From JAHEKB01 sp049115575 (GTDB lineage: Bacteria; Bacteroidota; Bacteroidia; NS11-12g; UBA9320), in assembly GCA_049115575.1 (NCBI GenBank), contig JAGDZU010000002.1, positions 372,001 through 436,000 of the forward strand: a stretch of DNA of 64,000 bases, given 5' to 3'. Positions 54,876 through 62,974 of the stretch are shown here, one piece after another (positions within the stretch are counted from its first letter, which is position 1; the number at the start of each line of letters is the position of its first letter). The notes beneath the pieces were generated by a model that was not told the origin of the DNA, made no database searches, and was given only the letters and a program-made list of their open reading frames with translations. The position numbers and the translations under genes are program-made.

Positions 54876-55934
54876 ATGATACGAAAATTTATATGGTTTT
54901 TGGCTGTACTTAGCATTTCATATAACACTTCAGCACAATCAGGACCAGGAGGCATTGGTGACACCACCGGAAATTCTTCATTGAAACTCTGGTTAACTTC
55001 ATCTATTGGGCCATCAAGTACGACACCAAATGCAAAAGTTACTCAATGGATAGATCGATCAGGTGCTGGCAATAACCTTGGTTCTGGAAGTAACAGTGAA
55101 CCTGTCTTTATAAATAATGTTCAAAACGGATTTCCAGGAGTAAAGTTTTCAGGTTCTCATTACATGCAATCAATAAGAACTTCAAGTTTGGCAAATCCTG
55201 AATTGACCATGTTCATTGTGATTAAAAACTACAATTCAGGTGCTGCTTTGGCTGTTTGCGATGCCAATACGCAATTTAACAATGAATTCTTAATGCTAAA
55301 TAGACAAGCATATTTACATCGCTCTTCTGGTAATTTTAAATATAATAAACACCAATGCTCAGATTCTTTAGGAAGCGACACATGCCAAGTTTTGGCCGTA
55401 AGATTCAATAAAGGAACTAACACAATAGACAATTATATAAATGGCAGCCTAAGTAATGCTAGCACACAAAGTGCAGGTGGAAGTTTTACCTTTTCTAACA
55501 TTGATAGATTAGTGACCCTTGGTCAAAGAAATTCTTTTGTTTCGGGAGAATATCTAAATGGCACAATACTCGAAGTAATAACTCACAATACCGCACTTAG
55601 TTCTGGACAAATTGACTCTATAAATACCTACTTAATCAACAAATATGATTTAACATCGTCACCATGTTCTCAATTCCTTGCTCTAAAAGAAATGGACAAT
55701 ATTGAAACATTAAAGGTCTTTCCCAATCCAAGTACGGGCTTACTTAATTTTGAAGGATTGACCGCTCCAGGGAAACTAGAACTTTACGATATTAACGGCA
55801 GATTGGTTTATTATACGCAATTGAGGAAAGGTCAGCAATCGGTAGACTTAGGGACACTTAGTCCTGCTCTATACTCACTTAGAATAACTACCACATCTAA
55901 GGTTATAAATAAAAAAATTCTCATATCGAAGTAG
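54876..55934 (+). CDS. LamG-like T9SS type A secreted protein
   Basis: 352 residues from ATG 54876 (MIRKFIWFLAVLSISYNTSAQ signal peptide, written here across two short parts: MIRKFIWFLA and VLSISYNTSAQ); ATG 54870 would add two. The mature domain is a concanavalin-like sandwich: LKLWLTSSI, VTQWIDRSGAGNNL, FPGVKFSGSHYM, YLNGTILEVITHN. The end is a type A sorting domain (VFPNPSTGLLNFEG, LYDINGRLVYY, LSPALYSLRI). Predicted to be exported by T9SS, possibly a carbohydrate-binding surface protein. It sits in the accessory patch between repeat copies 2 and 3. Confidence 0.8.
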   Translation: MIRKFIWFLAVLSISYNTSAQSGPGGIGDTTGNSSLKLWLTSSIGPSSTTPNAKVTQWIDRSGAGNNLGSGSNSEPVFINNVQNGFPGVKFSGSHYMQSIRTSSLANPELTMFIVIKNYNSGAALAVCDANTQFNNEFLMLNRQAYLHRSSGNFKYNKHQCSDSLGSDTCQVLAVRFNKGTNTIDNYINGSLSNASTQSAGGSFTFSNIDRLVTLGQRNSFVSGEYLNGTILEVITHNTALSSGQIDSINTYLINKYDLTSSPCSQFLALKEMDNIETLKVFPNPSTGLLNFEGLTAPGKLELYDINGRLVYYTQLRKGQQSVDLGTLSPALYSLRITTTSKVINKKILISK

Positions 55935-55989
55935 CGCCAAAGGAATATAAAGATTGTGCATGATTGAATTTCTATAAGCTTGTGCTTCT

Positions 55990-56011
55990 CTTTTATTACA
56001 AACAATAAAAG
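55990..56011. terminator. Weak A/T-rich hairpin
   Basis: CTTTTATT (55990-55997) / AATAAAAG (56004-56011) with a six-base loop, downstream of the LamG-like gene. A perfect but A/T-only stem, possible weak terminator. The rest of 55935-56078 shows nothing. Confidence 0.35.
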
Positions 56012-56078
56012 TCATATAATTATCCATTTTACTTGCTTCACAAACCTATACGCAATGATTGGCATGGGCTATTTAGCA

Positions 56079-56699
56079 TTAGAAACTGACTTCTTTTAAA
56101 GTATACTCAAATTTGTTATATAGTCCGCCATAAGAAATTTGCTTAACAATGCCAAGACCTTTTTTGTAGTAAATCACTTTGTCAATATTGCTTCCATCTT
56201 GTGTTATTTCAGTTAGACCAGTGTACTCGCAATAGGGAGTAGAAAGACTTACATTTACTCCAGTTACCTCTCTTGTAGAAAAGTAATATGACCATCTACT
56301 TCCCAACACTGGGTCTCCAGGACATTCAAGGTACTCTTTATAGTTGCTTGGATGAAAAAGGATTAGATCTCCTGTAGAAGCATCAGTTCTGTAATAGTGT
56401 TGCACACCCCAGAAACTTACATATGACTCAACTCCAAAATATTTCGTGTTCAAAAAAGTGCTATCTTTAAAATTGTGCAATCTACCCGTAGTTGTATCCT
56501 TCACACCATCTTTAACAACTTCGTATGTCCACCTATTTCCAATATCAGCGGGCCATAATGAAGAAGAACCATTACCATCACATAATAGAACAGTTATCTC
56601 TTCATTTTCTTTGTCCTTACAACCACTATTCATAAAAGCAAATGAACCGATTAAGAGTATAAGGCCAGCTGTATATATATATAAATTTTTTTTTCTCAT
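56079..56699 (-). CDS. Lipoprotein, hypothetical
   Basis: 206 residues with a lipoprotein signal (GSFAFMNSGC). The mature part begins with an acidic stretch (DKENEEIT) and then has SLWPADIGNRWTYEVVKDG, a pattern common in Bacteroidota 'lipoprotein with WxYE motif' families, and KVIYYKKGLGIVKQISYGG near the end. No enzyme motif is visible. It is divergent from the lipoprotein gene at 56770 across 70 AT-rich bases. Function unknown. Confidence 0.65.
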   Translation of the reverse strand: MRKKNLYIYTAGLILLIGSFAFMNSGCKDKENEEITVLLCDGNGSSSLWPADIGNRWTYEVVKDGVKDTTTGRLHNFKDSTFLNTKYFGVESYVSFWGVQHYYRTDASTGDLILFHPSNYKEYLECPGDPVLGSRWSYYFSTREVTGVNVSLSTPYCEYTGLTEITQDGSNIDKVIYYKKGLGIVKQISYGGLYNKFEYTLKEVSF

Positions 56700-56769
56700 A
56701 GTATCAAAATTACAGTTTCAATTGGTTACAAATTCTATTAAATTCCGTTTTTTAATAAATTGTATTTCA

Positions 56770-57270
56770 ATGAAGAATATTATTAAAACCACAGTGGTTA
56801 TGTTTTGTCTATGCGCGGTATTAAGCTCTTGTAAAGACAAAGATCAAGGCTCCGAAGATCTAGTACCTGAGACAAGAATAAGTTACAACGGAACTAGTTT
56901 AGGAATTACTCATGGGAATATGCGTGATGATGGCGGAGGGAAGTTCCTACTTCATTTATTAACTCAAGACTTGGATTATACACGGTCTTTAGGATACCAA
57001 GGTTCAGGAAGTAGAATAAGCATGATTATTACTACTAGTACAGTGAGAGAATTAGACGAAGGGACCTACAATCAACCAGGTAATATAGGGTTTACTGGGA
57101 TAGGATTGAATTGGAATGACCAAACCAAAAAGTTTGCAGAAGTTGACCCTGTCCAAACCATGTCTTTTGTTGTAAAACATACATCCTATGGCTATGCCAT
57201 TACAATTGATGCAACCACTAACAACGGAAGTTTCACTGGCGAATTTCATGGTGAAATTCCAATTATATAG
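56770..57270 (+). CDS. Lipoprotein, hypothetical
   Basis: 166 residues from ATG 56770, which gives a lipobox (CAVLSSC). The frame is open far upstream but that part is antisense to the gene at 56079 and is not coding. Mature features are TRISYNGTSLGITHGNMRDD, DGGGKFLLHLLTQD and TIDATTNNGSFTGEFHGEI, the last resembling the end of small beta-sandwich lipoproteins. Function unknown. Strong terminator 65 bases downstream. Confidence 0.65.
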   Translation: MKNIIKTTVVMFCLCAVLSSCKDKDQGSEDLVPETRISYNGTSLGITHGNMRDDGGGKFLLHLLTQDLDYTRSLGYQGSGSRISMIITTSTVRELDEGTYNQPGNIGFTGIGLNWNDQTKKFAEVDPVQTMSFVVKHTSYGYAITIDATTNNGSFTGEFHGEIPII

Positions 57271-57334
57271 AGGTATACCGTCATTCGGATCTTAATTAAA
57301 GTTCGATAAGCTTCCTCTTCCATCTATAAGGATT

Positions 57335-57364
57335 AAACCGCACCATATGGTGCGGTTTTTTTTA
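57335..57364 (+). terminator. Strong Rho-independent terminator
   Basis: Perfect palindrome AAACCGCACC-ATAT-GGTGCGGTTT (57335-57358; AT pairs in the loop could extend it) followed by a T-run to 57364. It ends the lipoprotein transcript. Confidence 0.9.
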
Positions 57365-57417
57365 TGCTCAAAAATTAGCCGAGTTCATTCGAGCTCATTT
57401 GATGAGTATGGAAAAAT

Positions 57418-57578
57418 TGACTACGAAGTGGTTCTGGAGTTGGGTAAATCCCAAGACGTGGGAACATGACCAAACGACTGCAAGGAGAGCGTGTCATGAG
57501 CAGAGGAACAAGGTGATGACCATGAATCTTAGGCGAATAATCCCCTATGTTATACCCAAATCAGAAACTATAAAACGG
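57418..57578. repeat. Dispersed structured repeat family A, copy 3
   Basis: Matches the 3' part of copy 1 (51295-51447), for example GTGGTTCTGGAGTTGGG, ACGTGGGAACATGACCAAAC and GTCATGAGCAGAGGAACAA. It lacks the 5' part shared by copies 1 and 2. The first helix is kept by GACTAC / GTGGTT (U-G in place of C-G). A ~12-base insertion separates the end blocks. A 63-residue frame runs through it but is not convincing. Confidence 0.78.
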
Positions 57579-57638
57579 ATGACAACCTGAATTGATAATC
57601 TTCGTATACAAGATTTATATCTTAAAGATCAATAGTAA

Positions 57639-58418
57639 TCAATCCACATTATTATCCTTCGATTCATTCCTAAAGGTTAAAGCTCCTCTAACTCCTAAAA
57701 AACCGTATAAAAAGGACGACTTATAATTCTGAACTTTCCCATAGCTCAATGAAGCATCCATAGATAAGGAATAATTAACACGATCTAGCAGCAGATATTC
57801 ATAACTGAGTTTTGGATGAACTTGTATCACTTCCATCCATTCTAAATCAAACGCCTTGTAATGTTTCTGTTCACCACTATAGCTATTAGTCAGGTTCAAC
57901 TGATAGCTAGAGTTTATTGTAATTCCTACCAAAATCCCAGCGCCAAACTTGTGTCTGTTCCAATTATAATATTCCAATTGGGGACTAATGCCAAGTAGGC
58001 GATGTGCTCCCATAAATGTAAAGGGCGTACCGTTATAAATACTTGGAGCTGTGAATCCAGATGTAGGGTCAATCATATCGCTATATCGCATATAGTCTCC
58101 ATTCTCTGATAAAGTGGTGATCCTATGATAACCGACACCAAAAGACAAACCCCATTTTTCAGTGAATCGTTCAGTCCAATCCAACTCCAAAGTATAACTA
58201 CTTAAAATAGAAGGTTCAGACAAATGTCCAGGCTCCAACTCGTGTACAGGGATTGCTGTCCATATGTTTATCAATTTGGCATAATTTGTGATTTGAGGAG
58301 CAAAATCATTGCCCTTAAACCAATGATTCATAGACACAGTAAGGCCAAACTGCGAGCTTTCCTGACCCCATGAAAAAATACTTGCTGTCACAAACAATAC
58401 AAAAACTATACTGCGCAT
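57639..58418 (-). CDS. Outer-membrane beta-barrel protein, hypothetical
   Basis: 259 residues with a signal peptide (MRSIVFVLFVTASIFSWGQ). Barrel-like strands include FGLTVSMNHWFKGNDFAP, YTLELDWTERFTEKWGLSFG, RLLGISPQLEYYNWNRHKFG and YSLSMDASLSYGKVQNYK, and a late strand GVRGALTFRN followed by a charged tail. Function unknown. It is transcribed toward repeat copy 3 and diverges from the lipoprotein gene at 58539. Confidence 0.65.
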   Translation of the reverse strand: MRSIVFVLFVTASIFSWGQESSQFGLTVSMNHWFKGNDFAPQITNYAKLINIWTAIPVHELEPGHLSEPSILSSYTLELDWTERFTEKWGLSFGVGYHRITTLSENGDYMRYSDMIDPTSGFTAPSIYNGTPFTFMGAHRLLGISPQLEYYNWNRHKFGAGILVGITINSSYQLNLTNSYSGEQKHYKAFDLEWMEVIQVHPKLSYEYLLLDRVNYSLSMDASLSYGKVQNYKSSFLYGFLGVRGALTFRNESKDNNVD

Positions 58419-58538
58419 ATTCCAAAGATACAGTTATTAGACGATGGCATTTTGCAGTATACTATTTCATCACCCTCCACACCAAAATTCACAAATCATT
58501 ATATTTAAGCACCAAAAACATCCATTAAACTGAAGGTC

Positions 58539-59093
58539 ATGCCCAAGATCCATCAAATTGCCTTTCTAATTTTGCTGTTTGCTTTTAGCTTTGGTTGCTC
58601 CAATGCCAGATATGGTCATTTAACAACCAAATCCACTAGTAAAAAAGCAATTGTAAAGACGGAACATAGAACTTCTACACCTATAGCTTCGTTGTCTGTA
58701 GAATCTAAACGCGAAATTGAATTAGGCAGCCAAACTCGTTTTTTACCAAATGCAACATTGAGTTATTTGCCATCGGAATCGAAAAGTCACTCAGCTTTAC
58801 CAGCAGAGATTGAAAATCCCAATACTATGAGTGTTGTAAGCAAAGAGGTTCATCAATCCATGTTAAGGAATGCTCAAGAAGTTGCGCTGCTTAAGGCCAA
58901 AGAGAAACACAATGGCTTCTTTAGTTTTATTGGAACACTTATAGTAGTTTTCTTGTTCCTAGCTGCTTTGGCATGGTTGGGCACCTTATTTGGCATTCCA
59001 TTTTGGACAGGAATGATGTGGCTAGGTATTCTTGTCGCATTTATTCTTATTATGGACTTATTGGGAATTTCAGAAGTTTGGATGGGGAAATAA
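58539..59093 (+). CDS. Lipoprotein with C-terminal membrane helices, hypothetical
   Basis: 184 residues. A lipobox (LLFAFSFGC, Cys20) is followed by a low-complexity Ser/Thr/Lys stretch, then two hydrophobic helices near 130-150 and 153-175 (FIGTLIVVFLFLAALAWLG, MMWLGILVAFILIMDLLG). The combination of lipid anchor and late helices resembles a widespread Bacteroidota small-protein layout without known function. Alternatively the lipobox is accidental and the protein is an inner-membrane protein. Confidence 0.6.
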   Translation: MPKIHQIAFLILLFAFSFGCSNARYGHLTTKSTSKKAIVKTEHRTSTPIASLSVESKREIELGSQTRFLPNATLSYLPSESKSHSALPAEIENPNTMSVVSKEVHQSMLRNAQEVALLKAKEKHNGFFSFIGTLIVVFLFLAALAWLGTLFGIPFWTGMMWLGILVAFILIMDLLGISEVWMGK

Positions 59094-59117
59094 ATTGACT
59101 ACCAATTCTTTGTTGAA

Positions 59118-59582
59118 TTAGCTAGCCCCAAACATACCCTCCAACACCATTCTGCGGTATTTAAAGATCTTTTCTAGTTTTCTTTTAATGAGGAATCGAT
59201 TTGCTAGGATACCAATAATTCCGAAGGGTGGTATGTAAGTAATCGTGTCTACCATTTCAACCCCATTAGAATTGGGAACGAGTCTGTGTTCATGATGCCA
59301 CATTCGGTATGGTCCTGAGCGTTGTTCATCTACAAAATATTGAAGTTCTTTTACATGAGTAATTTCAGTGACCCATGTGGTTCTCAATCCCCAGATAGGG
59401 CGAACATGATATTTGATAATCATGCCAGGATACATATTAAGCGGTAAATCTTGAGTCACCACTTTAAAGTCCATATCTGGAGGTGTTATCTTTTGTAAAT
59501 TATGAGGACTAGAGATAAAGGCCCATAATTCATCAAGTTGAACGGGCAGCTCTTGCCTTAATGTGAATTGATGCGCACCCAT
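59118..59582 (-). CDS. SRPBCC-family (START-like) protein
   Basis: 154 residues, no signal peptide. The fold pattern is HQFTLRQELPVQLDELWAFI, SSPHNLQKITPPDMDFKV, then YHVRPIWGLRTTWVTEITHV, FVDEQRSGPYRMWHHEHRL and VDTITYIPPFGIIG. These match polyketide-cyclase-like SRPBCC proteins with the 'cell division inhibitor' annotation seen in Bacteroidota. A hydrophobic ligand pocket is expected. It is six bases downstream of the Lacal_2735 gene, probably one operon. Confidence 0.82.
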   Translation of the reverse strand: MGAHQFTLRQELPVQLDELWAFISSPHNLQKITPPDMDFKVVTQDLPLNMYPGMIIKYHVRPIWGLRTTWVTEITHVKELQYFVDEQRSGPYRMWHHEHRLVPNSNGVEMVDTITYIPPFGIIGILANRFLIKRKLEKIFKYRRMVLEGMFGAS

Positions 59583-59588
59583 ATTGAG

Positions 59589-59756
59589 CTAGTCTTGCAA
59601 ATTCTGCATTCTACCCATTAAGGCATCTGCTTCCATATATTTCTGATCGGCTGCAGTGCGATTAATCTTGGATAGATTAAAGGCTTCTCTCAACAATTTA
59701 GCATGCTGTCTTTCCAATGATTCTAGTACGGATTTTCTTTTAAATATTTTGAACAT
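59589..59756 (-). CDS. Lacal_2735 (DUF6435) family small protein
   Basis: 55 residues from ATG 59756 (MFKIFKRKSVLESLERQ); the ATG six codons upstream adds non-family residues. The helical pattern AKLLREAFNLSKINRTAAD and KYMEADALMGRMQNL fits this Bacteroidota family of unknown role. It precedes the SRPBCC gene by six bases. A perfect 8-bp inverted repeat lies just upstream of the start. Confidence 0.72.
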   Translation of the reverse strand: MFKIFKRKSVLESLERQHAKLLREAFNLSKINRTAADQKYMEADALMGRMQNLQD

Positions 59757-59763
59757 AAGACCT

Positions 59764-59785
59764 TGGTTTATCAATTAATAAACCA
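59764..59785 (-). promoter_or_regulatory. Inverted repeat before the Lacal_2735 gene
   Basis: TGGTTTAT (59764-59771) / ATAAACCA (59778-59785), six bases apart, ending eight bases from the ATG. It could be an operator or a 5'-leader hairpin. Confidence 0.4.
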
Positions 59786-59861
59786 TCAAAATCTTATTTT
59801 GTTCATCGTAACTTAAATATTCTTAAACAAAATAGAATTATACGAGTGGCATAAGTTCTGC

Positions 59862-60560
59862 TCAGCCCTCATTCACCTTCATACAAAAGCCATCGCCACG
59901 TATATTGTCTATAGAAATTCGCTCATCATTAGAGAAAAGCTTTCGCAGTTTGTTTACATACACATCCATACTACGAGCGGTAAAATAATTATTCTCTTTC
60001 CATATACGGGTGAGTACTTCTTCTCGCCTCACCAATTGATTGCATTTGTCTAAGAGTACAAAAAGCAATTGGTTCTCACGTGGTGAGAGCTTCTTAACTT
60101 CTATACCGTTCTTAGATAAGTTTCTCATAGGATAATTCAAGGTATAATCTAGAAACACCACACTTTCTTGAGGTTCTGAAAAATGTTCACCAGGCTTCTC
60201 TAATATGGCATTGATTTTTAACAAAAGAATCTCTGGATCAAAGGGTTTATTTAAATAATCAGAGGCACCCAGCTGATAACCTTTAATAATGTCTTTCTTT
60301 AAGCTTTTAGCAGTTAGAAATACAAGAGGCGTTTTGCTTTCCTGCTTTGCAATAAGTTCAGCTAGACTGAAACCATCCATTTCAGGCATCATCACATCCA
60401 AAATGCATAAGTCATAAGAATTCGACCTGAAGTTAGAATAACCAATTTTCCCATTTTCGGCTAAGTCCACTTTGTAACCATTCATTTTTAAATAGTCTCT
60501 TAAGACTATGCCGAAATTAGGGTCATCCTCCACCAACAATATGTTTTTGCCTGCATTCAT
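59862..60560 (-). CDS. OmpR-family response regulator
   Basis: 232 residues: receiver domain (NILLVEDDPNFGIVLRDYL, phospho-acceptor Asp55 in CILDVMMPEMDG, Lys in SDYLNKPFDPEIL) and a winged-helix domain (LTPRENQLL-like block KLSPRENQLLFVLLDKCNQL, VRREEVLTRIWKENNYF, SMDVYVNKLRKLF). It is coupled by a four-base overlap to the kinase gene. Similar pairs in Bacteroidota resemble RprXY. A tandem TTAACA site with 11-base period upstream of the kinase gene is a natural target candidate. Confidence 0.93.
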   Translation of the reverse strand: MNAGKNILLVEDDPNFGIVLRDYLKMNGYKVDLAENGKIGYSNFRSNSYDLCILDVMMPEMDGFSLAELIAKQESKTPLVFLTAKSLKKDIIKGYQLGASDYLNKPFDPEILLLKINAILEKPGEHFSEPQESVVFLDYTLNYPMRNLSKNGIEVKKLSPRENQLLFVLLDKCNQLVRREEVLTRIWKENNYFTARSMDVYVNKLRKLFSNDERISIDNIRGDGFCMKVNEG

Positions 60561-61966
60561 TTGGGCAGTGATATATTAAAAGTAGAACCTTGTTGAGCTT
60601 TGCTATCTACACTAATGATTCCACCATGGGCTTCAATAATTTTTTGGGCATAATTTAAACCAACTCCGGTGCCCTTGGTAGTGTATATATTGTCTCTCTG
60701 TACACGGTGAAAGGGTTGAAAAATCTGTTTGGCATCTTCTGAACTAATGCCCACTCCATTGTCTTTGATAGCTAGCTTTATTTCAGCATCTGTTTCCCAT
60801 AAGTCAATTTGAATTTCAGGAGTGTTGTCACAATACTTTAGAGCATTGTCTATGATATTCACTACCACATTTTCTAAATGCGTAGGGTCTGCGTTAATAG
60901 ATAACTCTTTAACATTGGATGTAATTTGGGCTTGGCGCTCTGAGATTTGTATAGCCAGTCTTTCCAAAGCGTCATGAATCAAGAGCTTAAGGTTTACTTG
61001 CTTCTTATTAAGTTGAAATGTCTGCTTATCCATGCCGGCCATTTGCAGTATGTTTTCTATATAACTAGACATGCGCGCATTCTCATCGCTTATAATGTCT
61101 AGGTAATTGGTCTTGTTGTCGGTTTTCAGGTTTTCCAGCGCAAGTTGAATAGTGGCTATGGGTGTTTTTAGTTCATGAGACATGCTGTTAATAAAGTCAT
61201 CCCTCGCCTCTGCCACTTTCTTCTGTGCTCTATAGAGACCAAACAGATATATAAACAGTACTGCTGACAGTAATAAAACCAAAAAAGAAAGAGAAAGGGG
61301 TACCAGTAAAGATTGAAGTATAGAACTCTTCCTATCTAAGATTTGTAATTCTAACAAAGCACCACCCTTTAATTCCAATGGAAACAACTCTATGTCATAG
61401 ATCTTTGCCGCCCTAAACTCTGTTGCATGAAATAAGCTATCATCACCAGAAATTTGATATAAAAAATCATTATCCAAACCTAATCTGTCTAAATGATGCC
61501 TTAAGCTGCTGTCTAAGTTTATAGCTTCTAATCTTTCATGAAGCGGCGTTTGGATTTGATTACTGAGGATGTCGTGAATCCATTGATCAGATGAATCTGC
61601 CGATGCTTTTGATTGCCATTTTCTGTGAACCACATCTTCTTCTGTATTCCCTATTATTCTGTGAACTTCTACATGCTTATCCATTTGAGTCTCCTGAATC
61701 GGTTCATCCGAATCAGAAGTCATCAACCGCACTGTAACTGAACTTTCCACATCTTCCATAGAGGAATCTATATAGGTTTCAAATACCTCATTTAAATTAC
61801 CGGATAAATTAGAATTGCGAACATTTTGCAAGGCAATATGCACGTTTTGGTCAAAGCGCTGTTCAGAGCGTTTATACTCCTTATTTATCAAGAAAGCTTG
61901 AACTAGAATCAGGCACAGCAAGGTCACAACAATGCCGCCAATTATTATCTTATTTCTAAGCCTCAC
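60557..61966 (-). CDS. Two-component sensor histidine kinase
   Basis: 469 residues from GTG 61966. Two membrane helices (~8-27 and ~220-245) bracket a periplasmic sensor domain; then a HisKA domain with His264 in SMSHELKTPIATIQ and an ATPase domain (VVNIIDNALKYCD, IKDNGVGIS, GTGVGLNYAQKIIEAHGG). No HAMP domain was evident between the second helix and HisKA. On the minus strand TACTTTTG (61971-61978) lies four bases upstream of the GTG. Partner regulator overlaps downstream. Confidence 0.93.
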   Translation of the reverse strand: MRLRNKIIIGGIVVTLLCLILVQAFLINKEYKRSEQRFDQNVHIALQNVRNSNLSGNLNEVFETYIDSSMEDVESSVTVRLMTSDSDEPIQETQMDKHVEVHRIIGNTEEDVVHRKWQSKASADSSDQWIHDILSNQIQTPLHERLEAINLDSSLRHHLDRLGLDNDFLYQISGDDSLFHATEFRAAKIYDIELFPLELKGGALLELQILDRKSSILQSLLVPLSLSFLVLLLSAVLFIYLFGLYRAQKKVAEARDDFINSMSHELKTPIATIQLALENLKTDNKTNYLDIISDENARMSSYIENILQMAGMDKQTFQLNKKQVNLKLLIHDALERLAIQISERQAQITSNVKELSINADPTHLENVVVNIIDNALKYCDNTPEIQIDLWETDAEIKLAIKDNGVGISSEDAKQIFQPFHRVQRDNIYTTKGTGVGLNYAQKIIEAHGGIISVDSKAQQGSTFNISLPK

Positions 61967-62001
61967 TTTTCAAAAGTACCATGCTTTGCCTAAACTAGAA
62001 G

Positions 62002-62047
62002 CTATTTTAACATAGCGTTAACACTCATTATGAGTTTGTTAAAATAG
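62002..62047. promoter_or_regulatory. Operator-like tandem and inverted repeats between the kinase gene and the acidic T9SS gene
   Basis: Outer arms CTATTTTAACA (62002-62012) and TGTTAAAATAG (62037-62047) are perfect inverted repeats. Inside, TTAACA occurs at 62007 and again at 62018, an 11-base period, and ACTCAT-T-ATGAGT (62023-62035) is a perfect palindrome. The 11-base direct repeat is the arrangement bound by OmpR/PhoB-type regulators; a regulator of that type is encoded next to it. Binding is inference. Confidence 0.6.
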
Positions 62048-62096
62048 TTTGAATGGTATCTGCTTTTGCTTTGTAGGTACACTAAATAAGAATAGT

Positions 62097-62882
62097 ATGA
62101 AAACCCAGAACATTTTAATTGCATTTGCCTTCACATGTATAAACACACTGGTGTTGGCTCAATCAACAGACAAACACGAGATTAGACTTAAAACTTCTAT
62201 TGAAAAAGACGGAGTTAAAACTGAAGTTGACACCACTTTTGATTCCATGGAGGATTTGCACAACTACATGAAGGCCAATGACATGGACATGCCAGGAGGA
62301 GATATGGACATGGAAATGAATGGTAAAAAAATATGGAAACGCATTGAACACGATGAGGATATAGAGCACTCTCACGACGGCTCCGAAGAACATCAGATTG
62401 AAAAGAAAATCATTATTCACAAAGGAGAAGGAGATGAAATAACGGATGATGTAGATGTGGAAATTGAAGGTGGCGAAGTGATTATTAAAGACAAAAACAC
62501 CGGAGAAGAAATTGAACGCGTTTCCATGGAAGGTCACTCTTCTGAAGATGTGAAAGTGATGGTGATTAGACGTACCATTAATATAAAAGAATTAGATGCA
62601 GTAGAGCGTACTGAATTGGGCATAGAGCCAGATGAAGCTACATTTAAAATTGCTCCAAATCCTGTTAAAGGAATAATGAGTGTAGATTTTGATGAACCAA
62701 TAGAAGGTAATTTAACTCTGAGTATCTTCACTATGGATGGTAGAGTAGTTTCCAGTGAAAACTATAATGGCACTATTCAACATATTTCTTTAAATGTAAA
62801 AGATCTAGCAGCTGGCACTTATTACATTAGAGCTGATCATGGGGCCACATCCTCTGCTAAGAAACTGATTATTACAGAGTAG
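62097..62882 (+). CDS. Acidic T9SS type A secreted protein
   Basis: 261 residues from ATG 62097 (MKTQNILIAFAFTCINTLVLAQ, i.e. signal peptide MKTQNILIAF plus TCINTLVLAQ). The mature part is strongly acidic and Met/His-rich (MDMPGGDMDMEMNG, DEDIEHSHDGSEEH, EVIIKDKNTGEEIE). The end is a type A sorting domain (IAPNPVKGIMSVDF, IFTMDGRVVSSE, LAAGTYYIRA). Divergent from the kinase gene across the operator-like repeat, so it is a candidate target of that two-component system. The His/Met/Asp composition could bind metal; that is speculation. Confidence 0.75.
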   Translation: MKTQNILIAFAFTCINTLVLAQSTDKHEIRLKTSIEKDGVKTEVDTTFDSMEDLHNYMKANDMDMPGGDMDMEMNGKKIWKRIEHDEDIEHSHDGSEEHQIEKKIIIHKGEGDEITDDVDVEIEGGEVIIKDKNTGEEIERVSMEGHSSEDVKVMVIRRTINIKELDAVERTELGIEPDEATFKIAPNPVKGIMSVDFDEPIEGNLTLSIFTMDGRVVSSENYNGTIQHISLNVKDLAAGTYYIRADHGATSSAKKLIITE

Positions 62883-62913
62883 CATCATTCACTTAGCTTT
62901 TATGCCAAAAACT

Positions 62914-62946
62914 AAAAGGAGCAATCGAAAGATTGCTCCTTTTTTT
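62914..62946. terminator. Bidirectional terminator
   Basis: AGGAGCAATC (62917-62926) / GATTGCTCCT (62931-62940), GAAA loop, A-run before and T-run to 62946. It serves the plus gene at 62097 and can also serve the minus gene at 62975. Confidence 0.9.
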
Positions 62947-62974
62947 GATTACAATATTGGAATGTCGAGAATTC

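Noticed and set aside
57399..57590. A 63-codon plus-strand frame over repeat copy 3
   Set aside because: It runs through the structured repeat; the equivalent frame is not kept in copies 1 and 2, and the protein has low plausibility.
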